Positions 38,066 to 50,600 are shown, counted from the first letter of the stretch. The stretch is 64,000 nt of DNA from Pisolithus tinctorius (GCA_024663395.1 JANFAH010000006.1:1488001-1552000); one strand, 5' to 3'. The notes: generated by a model from the sequence alone, not told the origin. Numbers and translations are program-made.

Positions 38066-38339
38066 GATCGGATGCCTTTGTCTGTCCAACGAAACTTAAC
38101 GGTGGAGTCGTTGACGAAAGGCGAGAGCCGTTTGACTTGCGAGTTTGCGATGAAAAATGTGGTCGATGAGTAAGAATTAGCCAGGCTTGCGAAAACCTTA
38201 ATCTTGTGTCGATGGTCTGTGCGTGGGCATTCGATGACTAATACGATGCTGATGTAAGCCTCACTGGCGCGTCGCGTCGCGTCCAATCACGGTCGAGTGA
38301 TATTCTCGGTCTCGAGAGCGGCGACGGTCGACACCCGAC
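38066..38339. promoter_or_regulatory. Divergent ubi3/rfc3 promoter with a CGCGT array and CCAAT box
   Basis: 274 bp between start codons. Three tandem CGCGT units (38268-38283) sit 57 bases before the rfc3 ATG and read as overlapping ACGCGA on the other strand, the core of Mbp1/MBF sites. A CCAAT box follows directly (38283-38287). An MBF target would fit a replication factor. Confidence 0.5.
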
Positions 38340-39710
38340 ATGGACAGCGACGACCAGATGGAAGTGGACTCTGCCATCCCCTTCGAATACAAGGGCAAAG
38401 GGAAAGCTGCTGAAAGCCTTCTACCATTCGAGGACGAGACGTTACCCTGGCAAGTAGCCGTCAAGTATTCGACTTGTCTTGAAGTCTGGGTGCTCATCTA
38501 TTCCGTCAGGGTTGAAAAATACCGTCCAGTTACTTTGGATGACGTTGTGTCACATAAGGATATAACAACAACTAGTGAGTCGTGTACCTTTGTCGGTGGC
38601 GCAGGGTACAATGTTACGCCGCAGTTGAGAACTTCATTGCAAAAAATCGGCTTCCCCACCTGTTGTTTTACGGGCCGCCTGGTACGGGAAAAACGTCTAC
38701 GATACTGGCAGTGGCAAGGCGAATATATGGTCCTCAATACCGGAAGCAGATATTGGAAGTGCGCATGCTTCCATCGCTGATCTGATCTCCTGACTTACGG
38801 TTATAAGTTGAACGCCTCAGACGACCGAGGTATCGATGTTGTTCGCGAACAAATTAAGCAGTTTGCAGAAACACGCACTCTGTTCTCGAAGGGCTTCAAG
38901 CTCATTATCCTCGACGAAGCAGATATGATGACGCAACAGGCGCAAGCAGCTCTCCGCCGCGTCATTGAGCAATACACAAAGAACGTTCGCTTTTGCATTA
39001 TATGTAACTACGTGAACAAAATTGCCCCCGCGATTCAAAGCCGATGTACGAGGTTTCGGTTTTCTCCACTGCCTATGACGGAGGTTGAGAAGCGGGTGGA
39101 TAATGTTGTCGACGCAGAAAGGTGAGTACGTCGCCCATTGACAGCACCACTTGGATATCAAGACCCAGTAGTGTGAAGTTAACGCCCGATGGCAAGAAGG
39201 CGTTACTCAAGTTGTCCAAGGGTGATATGCGAAGGGCTCTGAACGTTCTTCAAGCATGCCATGCCGCGTATGACACTATTGGAGAGACTGAGATTTATAA
39301 CTGCACGGGGAGTCCACATCCGTCAGACATAGAGACGATAGTGAACTCCATGTTATCCGATGAATTCACCACGTCGTATCAAAGTACGTTCGATTAGGAT
39401 TAGGTTCCACAGTTTCCGCTTGTTGACGTCTTGCAGTGGTCAATGCGTTAAAGACGGAACGAGGGCTCGCACTTCAGGACTTACTCGCTGGCGCCTTCGA
39501 GTACGTAGAAACAATTGACTTCAAGCCTCATGCTCGGGTATATCTACTTGATTTCCTTGCGACGTTAGAGTGAGTCGCACTTCGAATTTGCGGATTTCGT
39601 CCGACGACTAATTATGCAGGCACCGCATCTCAACTGGTGCCAGTGAGAAGATTCAGCTGTCCGCCATGATTGGAGCTTTCAAGAACACGGTGGAGCTGAC
39701 GACGAAGTAG
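38340..39710 (+). CDS. rfc3: Replication factor C small subunit (yeast Rfc3 / human RFC5 type)
   Basis: AAA+ subunit of the clamp loader that opens PCNA at primer ends. Start ATG 38340 gives [21 protein letters not shown]. After introns: [46 protein letters not shown] (Walker A), [41 protein letters not shown] (Walker B), [26 protein letters not shown] (SRC arginine finger), [16 protein letters not shown]. The C-terminal collar helices end [26 protein letters not shown] at 39710. The [10 protein letters not shown] plus CNYVNKI combination fits Rfc3 rather than Rfc2 or Rfc4. Seven or so exons; length about 350 residues is normal. Confidence 0.93.
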
Positions 39711-39883
39711 TCTAAGGTCATTACCTTGTTCACACGACTGAAACTGCTTACGCAGGGTGATTTTATAGTTGCTTTTTTACATAGAATTCAATTTAGTATC
39801 GTCGTTTTTGCCTCCGCGTGTGGTCCGTGCTGTTACACCACAGAAGTCTGCCGAATTGTGGTACGTCGGGGAGCACTCTCAAT

Positions 39884-41210
39884 ATGCAGGTCACACCCCA
39901 AATGGCCCTTGCTCTGAAAGATGGCGGCGTATGTTCTTTTTATTACCTGCAGCTGTCTCTGACCTTTTTGGTACTGATCTTCATAGAACGATATCTGCAT
40001 ACTTTACCAGGATGGTGGACAACTCTGGTAGTGTAACTTCAGCAACCGTACGATCTGCTCGGAGTGCATCACGGTCCCGCAACGTTCGTGCACCCGATGT
40101 AGATTTCGAGTGCGTATATTGCCATTGGCTCAAATCTCGACGTGAAGACGCTGACCTTACTGGGTATACACGTACTCTTATTTTATTTTATTTTAAATCA
40201 TTGGCTAAACATCCCCATCAATAACAACAGGGAATTACGCCTTCGGTCACACCTTTCTGATTCGACCCTCGTGATCCATTTGCGCCTTCAATGTATGTCA
40301 GCAGATGGACCAGCAGAAATGGTCTGCAATATACTCACGGCATACTTCCCAGATGGTGGATTTCGTTTTGTAGACCTGCTATTTGACATTGGAACGTCGG
40401 GTAAACTGACGACGTACAAATGCACTCCAACTCGCCCTGCGTTTGAACTACGTTCTATCGATTTCAAGAACATCATGGTAGCACTCACAGATCATTCAGA
40501 TGATGAAGGTGTCGACCTATTCACTGGCACAGCTAGCTCAGCCCAACCTCAGGCAGTGCCTTGACATGCTACTCTTCGTTTGCCAATGTGTTCGATGGTG
40601 GAATATTTTTCAGGGGCTCCGTTGTAAGAGGTGATGCCAGCTTCTATGGTTTTCAGAAAGAGTAGTTTAGTACATGGTCGCTCTTCTCAAATGGCCCTAT
40701 TAATGATCTCGTTCGCAGACATCCCATCGCCTTTGACCCCCCTTCATCTGATCTCTGGTGTCACGGCCAACTTCGTGCTGAACATCATCGAGCAATCCTT
40801 CATCGAAGGGTTTCCGGCACGCATGGCACTCCTTGAGGTACTGGGAACGTCGAGTCGCTTGGGCCCTCATTCCAATATTATTCTGTTAAGCTTGACTCAT
40901 GGTGGGACGGCAACACATCTTACCGTCTCAAAGTACCCGTGGGGTCACTTGGACACATGTCCATGGGGTCAATCCTTGTCGTTACAATGTCCCCGGTGCG
41001 GTTGTGTTCGGGTACAATGGCGTCGAATCTCGAAACCCCCAAACTCATCTGGGACTTACGAGTTTCAGTATACCAAATCATGTGGCTCTGTAGCCGTTCC
41101 GTCCAGGCGGAGACAGTTGCAGTCATAAAACTTGTCAATATCACCTCTTTTGAACCAGGTAAAAAGGGATGGCTCAGCGTGGCTGGAAATACCTCTCGGT
41201 GTTCGAATGT
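39884..41210 (+). pseudogene. Decayed member of a basidiomycete paired-CxxC protein family
   Basis: Frames in fixed order match a multi-copy agaricomycete family I recall. Blocks: NDICILYQDGGQLW then CNFSNRTICSECITVP, VDFECVYCHWLKSRRE, ILTAYFPDGGFRFVDLLFDIGTSGKLTTYKC, NIMVALTDHSDDEGVDLFTG, VLNIIEQSFIEGFPARMALLEVL, then YPWGHLDTCPWGQSLSLQCPRCG, YEFQYTKSCGS and FEPGKKGWL. The order cannot be read through: there is an in-frame TAG after GGQLW, a frame change between CITVPQ and VRAPDVDFEC, and another near 40560 (AVP to LDMLLF). Introns do not explain these. The CxxC pairs suggest a zinc-binding protein. Function unknown. Coordinates are approximate at both ends. The alternative is a live gene with unusual splicing. 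Confidence 0.6.
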
Positions 41211-41465
41211 TTCCCTTTTGTTGTGGTCGCACACTATTTCATGTTTCATGTGTTATTGTTTTACTTGAGGGTTGGAAATCTATATTTTATCTAAAAGTTG
41301 CCAGTTCGACTGTGTTCTGGTGTCGATATACACCAATGTCATGAAACCTGCGCTGGCCTGTTGTTATTAACCCCTGTCCAGAAACATCACGTGACTGACT
41401 ACTCCGTGCACGTCACGGAAGGGACAGTGTGTCCATGGAATGCAGCAACCTGGAGGACAACAGCG

Positions 41466-44400
41466 ATGGCCTTCCCCTTGCCTTCTCACCTCCCCCGCAA
41501 GGTCGATGTGTCATCCGAAATATTGTCTAAACTTGACTCTGCGACATGGCAGACCTTGAACTCTTCAGTTGCGTCTTCCTGGTGCAAGGAGCTAGACGAA
41601 TGTATCAGCCAGACGAAGGTTTTCATTGACTCTTCTCCGAGTAACAGAAAGTGGGCTAACTTTTCAATGCAGAAACGAATTCACGACAGGATCCGCTCCG
41701 ACATTACTGCCTTCGACGTGCAGTTATCCTCTGCGAAGTCTGCTCAAGAACGACTGTCCACTCTGTCACATGGCATTAATTCGTTGAACCAATCTGTATT
41801 TGACCCTGAAGTGAGTCTCGTACGACTTCTAATTCCTCGTATTCAACTGTTAATGCGTAGTCCGGAGTCACTTCCTTAACACTTGAAACGCTCAAGCGAC
41901 ATCACGCCCTCGCTCAAGCATCCTTAAATGCAGATGTCCTACATGCCTCCCTGCAACACCTCGCGAAATGCAAAGCACAACTTGACGTAGCACAAACGAC
42001 AGCAGACACTGGTAACCTCCCGGAAGCCGTGCTGGCATGTTCAGAACTCAATCGGCTACTTGCGGCCAGCCCAGGGCCACTGGCGGAAGCTCGTGTAATA
42101 GCGGATATGAAGGTGCGTGTTTTACTAGCTAGCATTTTCGGTGTTGTTCACTTGCGTTCCCGCAGAGAGTGTCACAGGTGATCGAAAACCGCGTCTCTGA
42201 ACTACTGGAAAATGCATGCTCCGCCAGCCTCGTTGTTGTCGAGCAGCACATTACAGTGCACCCTTCCGTCCTCGGTCAGTTTCTTCTAACATACAAATGG
42301 TTTCGACTCCTGACATTCTACTTTATAGTCCCAGGTTCAGCCACTCCGTTATCACTGTCTAGCGTCCTGTCCTCGCTTTCACCATCCGCGTTATCCGCTC
42401 GCCTGGCCAGTTTACGCCGCGACCTCACAAGCTATTATATCGACCGTGTGCTCTGTGGCTCTACTTCCGTCACTTCAACCACTGAGGATGATCCGTCTGG
42501 CTTTGCTGTGCACAAAATCCAATGCTTCACGTCGAACGGTTGCATTTCCCGTGACACTTCATTAGATACCCTCTCGCGTCTTCTCGACTTCCTCGACGAG
42601 AAAGTGTTCCCTCATTTACCTCAACCACAGAGAGAAATTTTTCCACGCACTTTTGCAAAACCTGTCACGTCGTCCATTATGACCAACGTGCTTACTCCTT
42701 CCCTACCTTCGACATTGGAAGGCCTCCCCATCTTTCTTCAGCTAACGCGAAAGGCTGTCGACTTTGAGTCCAAATACGTGGTGAACCTGCTTGGTGGTGA
42801 TTCGATGGAAAGAAAAATTAAGACATGGGCGGACAACGTCTGTTCTCATTACGAAAGAGCAAGACGTGTGCACATTCTTGGCACTGTTCGTAAAGTGATT
42901 TTGGAACATGCTACTCGCATAGACAGTACGTTCATGGCCGAGGTCCGTATACCCGCCGAGGGTGGGCTACACGACCAGACAGCTGTCATGGATCAGCAAG
43001 ATGTTACCGAATGTAGCCCCTCTTCGGAGGACGCATGGAACTTGGATGACAACCAGAGCTTCAGTATGAGCAATTCGGGGTCAGCCGTGGACGAACAAAG
43101 CTGGGGTTTTGACGATGAAATCGAGACGCAGGAACAGCCAGCTGCTGTAGCCGAACCAAGCCCTGGAGCGAAGGCAGACCCTGATCCAGGCGATGCTTGG
43201 GGTTGGAATGATGACGAACCGCCAGAGGAACCCGTGGATGACGAGGCTGGGACTGACTCTTCACAGGGCGGGTTGTGGGACGATGACCCATGGGGTGATA
43301 ACAATGACTCACCCACTCGTTCGTCGGCGATCCCAGCCATTGCACCTGTGGTGAAGTCGCAGAAGTTGACCCCAGAGCAACAAGTGGCCAGTGGTAGTAC
43401 CAATGGTCCCTCCAAAGCCTCCCAAGACCCAAGCCGCGATAGCAAAGAAAGATATCTCGTTTCGACTCTTACAACGGAAGTTGTGCGGATCATTGAGAAA
43501 TGTTTGGAGGAGGGAAAAGCCTTGGCTACCTCTCATATATTCCCTCAATCTTCTACTTCGCCCCCCGGCAATCTGATTATGCATTCAAGTTCCTTGGTTC
43601 TTGACTTGTACTGCGGATTGTATCCTGTTGTGGTCACACCGCGTCCATCCGATGCCACCGTACACGTGCAGTTTTCTAACGATTGCTACTTCCTATCGGA
43701 AGAGTTAGGCCGGGTGCTATCGAAAATGAAGGCACCTTCTGATGTCGAGGAGAAGCTACAAGAAGGTCGAGCCGACCTCAGAGTTCTTGCAGACAGTTGG
43801 TTCTACGATGCCATTGTCAGTGCTTGTTTCCCTGCAGAAGCGCATTGGCACTCAACGCATGTTCTAGGACAAGCAAGTAGCAGCCCTTTGCAGTACCCTT
43901 GCAAGTGCAAATGGTTTCACCGGCACATCCGATCAGGATCGCTATGACGAATGCGAAACAGCAGTTACAACGGTTCTACAAAATATCAAACGTCTCGCTC
44001 GGGCTTGGAAGGTATCTTTGTCTTTTGTTGTATGTCGTTGCCCATGTTGAAGTATTGCTGTAGAAGGTCCTCCCGAAGGGGAAGTACTACATCGCAATGG
44101 GGAACGTCGTTGATGGTGTATTATTACGCATACTCGATGATATATTGGCCATACCGGACATACCGGAGGTGGAGTCGCATAAATTGGGCGAACTCTGTAG
44201 GATTCTTTTTGCCCTTGAAGAGTTATTTGTTGAGAACGCGGAAGTGAGTATGTTACCGCACTGGTTCGGCACCTACTGACTGCCGCGTAGTCCCTCGTGG
44301 TCTCTTTCGTTCCATCGTGGCTAAAATTCTCCTACCTATCTGAACTTCTGGCAAGTAACACCGCATGTATTTCATTTTGTTGGGTTTAACAGTTCCTCCA

Positions 44401-44568
44401 TTCCTCCAGGGAGCCTCCATGGCGGATCTCACTTACCTCTTCGACGAAGGCGCATTGGTAGACTTCGAGATCGAGGAACTCGTCAAGCTCGTCCGCGCCC
44501 TCTTTGCAGATACCCCACTGCGAACAAAGACTCTGAACAAAATTATGAGTGGGCATCCTATCCGATGA
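41466..44568 (+). CDS. ZW10/Dsl1-family vesicle tethering protein
   Basis: Subunit of the ER-resident Dsl1/NRZ tether for COPI vesicles (ZW10 also acts at kinetochores in animals). Start ATG 41466 gives MAFPLPSHLPRKVDVSSEIL. The N-terminal coiled-coil part reads WCKELDECISQTKVFIDSS, FDVQLSSAKSAQERLSTLSHGI, LAKCKAQLDVAQTTADTGNLPEA. The middle includes LASLRRDLTSYYIDRVLCGS and VDFESKYVVNLLGGDSMERKIKTWADNVCSHYERARR. An acidic Trp-rich insert follows (43030-43311). The C-terminal half reads LVLDLYCGLYPVVVTPRPSD, LRVLADSWFYDAIV, NVVDGVLLRILDDILAIPDIPEVESHKL and ALVDFEIEELVKLVRALFADTPLR, ending at 44568, the family's usual ending. About nine exons. Confidence 0.87.
43030..43311 (+). other. Acidic tryptophan motifs (coatomer-lasso-like) within ZW10/Dsl1
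   Basis: Codons for four acidic Trp clusters: AWNLDD, SWGFDDE, AWGWNDDE and LWDDDPWGDN. W-x-F, W-x-W and W-x4-W in acidic context match the W-x(1-6)-[WF] ligands of the delta-COP mu-homology domain known from the yeast Dsl1 lasso. Confidence 0.6.
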
Positions 44569-45814
44569 TAGATTCGTCCCGGTGAGCCCGCCGTCCCCAC
44601 CGACCCGTTGCTTGCTTTTGTGGTCGTGAAAGCAACGAATGTCGCTCCCGTCCGTATCTGTCCAATATCTCGTACACTACTAATGTGAAGCTGAATGAAC
44701 AATGTTGACGTTTGCCGTGACGAAGTATGTGTTAACTAGTCAGAGTTAGGAAATTGGAAATCTTGAGGTAGCCTGAACTCGAACGTCGTAGCTGCACGTT
44801 GGAGTCTATGAAGACACACACCTAGAGGGAAGACTGAACTAAATCATGTGTAATGGCCGACCGCACTCGCTTCAAGCTGGAGCTGGGTCACTTACCGACG
44901 TGTTGACCAAGTAGTCGGACTGAAGATTGTGAGGCTAGGTCTCCGGTTAGTAGGTTAGAACAAGGTAGTGCTCAAGCAGCTCGGATCAGCCAATATTAAT
45001 GATCGAAGGAACCCAACGGTCGGAGCCGCAGTCGAGGGGGAACAATCGTTGCGACTGTTTTGTGTCGAGTCTCAATTGCAGAGATTGTCGGAGCCGCCCC
45101 GGGCCGAAGTCAACAAAGTTGTCCGGCGCGACTTCGAGTCTCCGAGACAATCTTAATACCACTTGAACACGAAGTGCACACAGAATGCTCGGGAAGGTCC
45201 TACTACTAATCGCAACTTTGTTGCTATTTCATGGTACGAGGTCTGGCATTTATCTGTGACGTGTACTGACCGCTTTGTAAAACATTTACCTTGTACTACC
45301 ACAAATGACAGCTGCCTGCACGACATATGACCGTCAGTACTATTTCTAGCCAAGGTCAGTGTCAGCACTGTGCTTAATACAAGGTTACATAGATGTATCC
45401 CATCTGAGAGCCCTTGTGCAACCTGAGGCGCACGTACCTTTGAACGTAAGTTGAGTCAGTGCACCGTTGATGACTGCCTTCACAACGTATGTCAGACTGT
45501 CTATGAGAGCATTCTGGCCCTTGTCCTTGGGATCCTGGGGGCTTCTATGAATTCGCCACCACTGAAAGACATCACATGGGCAAGCGAGATGAAGAAACGG
45601 TATGCCTCGCGGTGCCTATACCGTTGTGCTCCAAGGATATAACACCTCGTTAATGCAGGACTATCGATGAGATGGATGCTCGGCCAGGACTTGCAAGCTA
45701 CGTCTCTAGAGCAAAAATGTTCTATGATCAGCGAGGGGCCAGTCGTCCGACATGAGAATAGATGTGTGGTGCTACTACTACTACCTACATGCTACGTGAT
45801 ACAGCGCTCTGTAC
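44569..45814. other. Convergent intergenic region with a weak inverted repeat
   Basis: About 1.25 kb between two converging stop codons. No coding frame is supported. An imperfect inverted repeat (GAGATTGTCGGAG near 45081 and CTCCGAGACAATC near 45140) spans about 75 bases; it has no target duplications or transposase nearby. Confidence 0.45.
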
Positions 45815-47274
45815 TCAGTCATCGTCATCGTCTCCGCCCTTCTTTTTCTTTTTCTTCTTCTCTTTGCGCGCCCTCCGCTTCTCTGCCTTGTCAGCCGCTT
45901 CTTGCATTGCAAGGAAATCACGTATAGAGGGTAGAGCAGATGATTCGAAACCCTTGAGCCGGCCCCCTTCCTCTTCTTCCTCGACCTTCTCTTCTGGTGG
46001 AGACTTGGGCACGGACGCACGCATAGCCGGAGGCGGTGTAGGTTCGTGCTCGGCGTCGCCGAACCACCCTCCTCTGACAGGTTGCGCCGGACGGGACAGT
46101 TCTTCAGGGGGTTTCGAAGTTAAATCGGCGGAGTGAGTTGTAACGTCACCATTGCCTTCACTATCCTCGTCATCATCGGGAATACCCTGATAGTCGCCGG
46201 CGCCAGCGAAGATGTCGAAATCCTCGTCAAGTGGCTCTGGCTCTGGTTCCTGGGGCAACTTGGGCCTTTCTTCTGCGCTCGGAGGTTTGTCCGCTGCGGG
46301 TGCCTGCGGTTCACCAACCGCATCTGGTTCTTGTCCAGTCTGCTTGGAGTCCATATCGACTTTCCGTCTTTTCTTCTTTTCTCCATTTTTGTCGCTTTTT
46401 ACTTTTCTCTTTTTCAACTTCTCCTGTCCGATGGGCTTAAATCCTATTGGTTTAAACTTGCCCGACTGTTTGGCTGCCTCAAGAGCCAATCTCTCTTCTT
46501 CAATCGTTTTGACGCTGGAGCTTGCGGGTGGTTGGTCTGTTTGACTATTCTGTCGCTTGGCTTTGAGTTCGCGGACGATCTCCTCCCGTGTTCTCTTCTT
46601 TGACTCGGTCACCGGTTCTGTCACTTGGCTGGTGGCCTCCACAAAAGCCTGTTCCAGTACATCGTCCTCCTCGGTGGATGCTGCCGCTCGGGCTTTATTT
46701 TGCTCCAGAAGAGACACATCCAAGCCTTTCACCAGTATAGTGTGCTGGCTATCTCCCCCCAAGTATTTGCGTTGCTCTTCAATCTAGGTATCGATGAGGA
46801 CACGAACAGAACAGGATTTTCGTAGTGACCTTACAACATCTTTCCCCTCACGCGAGGCCCGCTTTTCAAAGTCTTCTAATATGGCTTCGGCCTGAGATGA
46901 CCATCGTCGTTCAAGTCAACAGTAAGACATGAAACACCTCGAGACGTACTTCGGCGTAATCATTCGAAACGCCGGCTCGCCTCTCCGACGCGCGGTCTCG
47001 GTATTTCTGGTCTGCTTTCTTTACCTTCCTGGGCTTGAAAGCTGGTTCTGATGGTTTCGCGGATACGCTGAAGGATAATTTACAATCGGTTTGAGAATGA
47101 CGTGCACGCAAGAAAGAATCGTACGCCTTCTTGTTTGGCCTGTCTGCAGCAACGGGGGTTGATTGCTTGGGAGTACTTGACGAACCGTGAAGCAAACGCC
47201 TGAAAGCATCCTATATCGCTGTGGTCACCGAACACGAAGTTGGGCTACTAGCGTATGTGACGGACCTGGTCCAT
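45815..47274 (-). CDS. RED/IK spliceosomal protein
   Basis: Orthologue of RED (IK), a component of the activated spliceosomal B complex. Exon 1 is three codons, MDQ (ATG 47274, donor GTCCGT), joined to DAFRRLLHGSSSTPKQ. The RED N-terminal domain follows: KKADQKYRDRASERRAGVSNDYAE, the linker exon AEAILEDFEKRASREGKDV, and KYLGGDSQHTILVKGLDVSLLEQNKARAA. Family members have the same KYRDRA-x-ERR and LGGD-x-x-HT-x-LVKGLD motifs. The C-terminal half is highly charged (KLKKRKVKSDKNGEKKKRRKV, EDFDIFAGAGDYQGIPDDDE) and ends in a Lys run followed by five Asp. The animal RED tandem R-E/R-D repeat is absent, as is usual in fungi. It is divergent from the peptidase gene, 386 bp away. Confidence 0.86.
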
Positions 47275-47660
47275 GCTTGTTGGTTCGGCGACACAGTAAG
47301 ACGGTGTTGCCGAATTTGGGTCGCCGGTCGAGTGATTGAGTTTGGCCGTTTGCTTCCACTACACTTTTAGAGTTGGAGAACTAGGAGTCGATGATCGGAT
47401 GAACACCCAGTGTGATACTAGTCTAGTAAGGATGACAGCACTGAAAAAGATAGTATGCTGTATTCTTACTATTTAGTCACTGACTTGCGAGAACGTACTC
47501 AGTGGTGTAGACACAGACTGTGTCACACAGTGAACAGTTGCTTGAAGCTTTGTCGGAATTTTAGTCTGTAGTCTTACCCCCAACTGCGCCGCATAGGAAG
47601 AATCTATTTATTCAGAATTATTTCCACAACGCGGGTGGGGACCGGGGTTGTTCTTACCCC
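47275..47660. promoter_or_regulatory. Divergent promoter region between the RED and prolyl oligopeptidase genes
   Basis: 386 bp between start codons. It is AT-leaning around 47440-47630. No clear TATA, MCB or other named site was noticed. Confidence 0.45.
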
Positions 47661-50600
47661 ATGAGCGTCTTTTTTCGTGTCTTGAATTCCTCGAGTCGTG
47701 GCAGTAAGCTTCTTGGCTTCATTTCCAAACTATCTCACACCAGGACTTTGATGTCTCCTACTCCCTGGATCCCGAACCATTACCCGACAGCTCGACGCTC
47801 TGATCGTGTCGATGTATATAAAAGCGAAGCAAACGGACAAGTTCGCGTCCCCGATCCCTACCAGTGGCTAGAAGATCAGTCGGAGGAGACTGATAAATGG
47901 ACAACCGAACAAGATGAGTTTACTCGGGCGTACTTGAACAGGAATCAATATCGCGCTGCGTTAGAGAAGGAGATCAGAACCAATACCGACTACGAAAAGG
48001 TACAACGTTGGATTCAAAGCGCACTAGGCGTAAATCTGACGAAATGTCCAGTTCACTGCGCCATCGTTCAAATTCGATAGGCGGTGGTACTGGTTCTATA
48101 ACAGTGGCCTACAGGCTCAGCCAGGTATGCGTTCTGGCCTCTCTGAATTCTCATGGGATCATCGATACCTTGGGTTGTAGTCCTTTATCGCTCCAAGAGT
48201 GAGGCACTTCCTGACTTTTCCAAGGGTGGTTCAGGAGGAGAAGTATTCTTCGATGTACGTCTCTTATTTGTGGCACTCTGCATGATGTTTACTGTGCTTC
48301 CCTATCTCCCAGCCTAACTTGCTATCCGATGATGGGACAGCGGCCATAGCCACGTCTGCGTTCTCCCGCTCAGGTGAATACTACGCGTATGGCATATCTT
48401 TGTCGGCAAGTTTCCCCTTTAATGGAACTTGTCGCACTCTCATAACCAAGCTACCACTTTCCAGGGCAGCGATTTCTGCACGATCTATGTCCGCCGCACC
48501 AGTGATCCTCTGGCGTCTGCAGATGGGGAACGCGATGATCATCATGCGAAACGATTGTCGGAGGAAATCCGATTTGTCAAATTCTCTGCTATCGCTTGGA
48601 TGCATGACTCGAAGGGATTTTTCTACCAGGTGAAATGAATTATCTCGGAAATCATCTCGGTGACGGCTTGCTGACTGCCACGTTCCGCTTTCTATATGGC
48701 ATTCTCTTTCCGATTTAGCGCTTTCCCGACCGTGAGTCTCATGGTCTCACTCCAGAGGATAAAGCAGGGATCGAGACCATCGATGATAAGAATGCAATGG
48801 TCTACTACCATAAAGTCGGGACCCCACAATGTCAGTGTCCGGCTCTGCAAGCCCCTTACCTTACAAAGGGCTGATGATTTGATGCCTACCAGCCGAGGAC
48901 ATCCTAATCATGAAAGATGCCGAACACCCGGAGTGGATGTGGGAGGCTTCCGTGTCTGAACTGGATGGGCGCTACCTTTACATGAGTGTCGTGAGGGATA
49001 CTGCCAGAGTATGTTCTCCATATAGTTCATGCTACTGTGATTCTCACACTTGAGGCGACACAGAAAAATCTGCTATGGGTTTGTGACCTTCAGGAGAGTG
49101 CAATTGGTCCAAACATGAAATGGGAGAAGTTGATCGACAACTTTGATGCTGAATATCGGGTGTAAGATCGTGGCGTCCCTGTTTGACTCATCTGACAAAC
49201 TATCATATCAGAATTGCGAACAATGGGACGAAATTGTACATTCTTACCAACGAGAATGCACCTCGGTACAAAGTCATCACCGTCGATCTGGCAGATCCGA
49301 AGCGTCAGCGCAAAGACCTAATTCCAGAACAAAAGGATGCTTTCCTCGATGACGTGACAGCCGTGGGCAAGGACCACTTCGCCGTCGTTTACAAGCGCAA
49401 CGTTAGTCTGACATGATTTCGTGTCTTTTATGAGCACGAGATGGGAGGCTAACAACCACACGCGCTGACAGGTCATCGATGAGATATATGTCTACTCCCT
49501 GGATGGACAGCGCCTTGCCCGACTTGCCCCCGACTTTGTAGGGGCCGCCGAGGTTAGCGGTCGTCGCTCTCAAAATGATTTCTTTGTCACCCTTACCGGA
49601 TTCACCAATCCTGGTATTATCGGTCGGTACAACCTGAGTGAACCGGATGATGGAAAGAAATGGAGTGTATACCGAACGACGCATGTGAAGGGGTTGAAAG
49701 CAGAGGAGTTCACCGCTGAACAGGTTTGGTACGAGAGTAAGGATGGCACCCGGATCCCAATGTTCATCGTAAGGCATGAGAGCACCAAAAGGGACGGGAC
49801 TGCTCCGGCCATCCAATACGGTGAGTTTGTAGTCGGATTTACCGGGGATGCCGTGACCAGATTTTGGCTCAACACCCTTGGCTACGGCAGGTTATGGAGG
49901 TTTTAGCATATCCATAAACCCTTCTTTCAGTCCAGCGATTCTGACTTTCCTCAAGTCATACGGAGCTGTATTCGCACTGCCAAACATCCGTGGAGGAGGG
50001 GAGTTCGGTGAGGAGTGGCACGAAGCGGGTATCCGAGAAAAGAAGGTAAGGGTCTGCTAGCGGATTTAGTATTACCGGCTTATCTGATATCAATGAAGAT
50101 CAACGTGTTCAACGACTTCATCGCGGCTACGTGAGTTTGTCAAGTTTTACATTCTGCCACCTCTTAATATTCTTCCATATTAGCGACCATATCATCAAAG
50201 CCAAAATAGCTGCCCCGGGGAAGGTTGCCATCAATGGCGGCTCTAATGGAGGTATGTCTCATTTGTTTCATACTGTCGAGTGTGATCCGACCATCCTTTC
50301 CATAGGTCTTCTCGTCGCTGCGTGCGTAAATATCGCACCGGAAGGCACCTTCGGAGCAGCTGTTGCCGAGGTCGGTGTCTTGGATATGTTGAAGGTGCGT
50401 GTCGCCCCCTTGCGTCTCCCTCTGCTACTGACGTTTGTTGTCGGCGCTTAGTTTGCAGACTTCACCATCGGTCAGTCCAATGTTCATGTGTACCAATCTA
50501 GAGTTAACTATTACTCACCTAAACCTTGTAGGCAAGGCGTGGGTATCTGACTACGGTAACCCACACGACCCCCACGACTTTGACTTCATATATCCTATTT

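Noticed and set aside
42993..43584. Long antisense frames within the ZW10 gene
   Set aside because: Shadows of the acidic low-complexity coding strand; no start context or family match.
45081..45155. Inverted repeat as a transposon end
   Set aside because: Imperfect, about 13 bases, with no target duplication, transposase or second copy seen.
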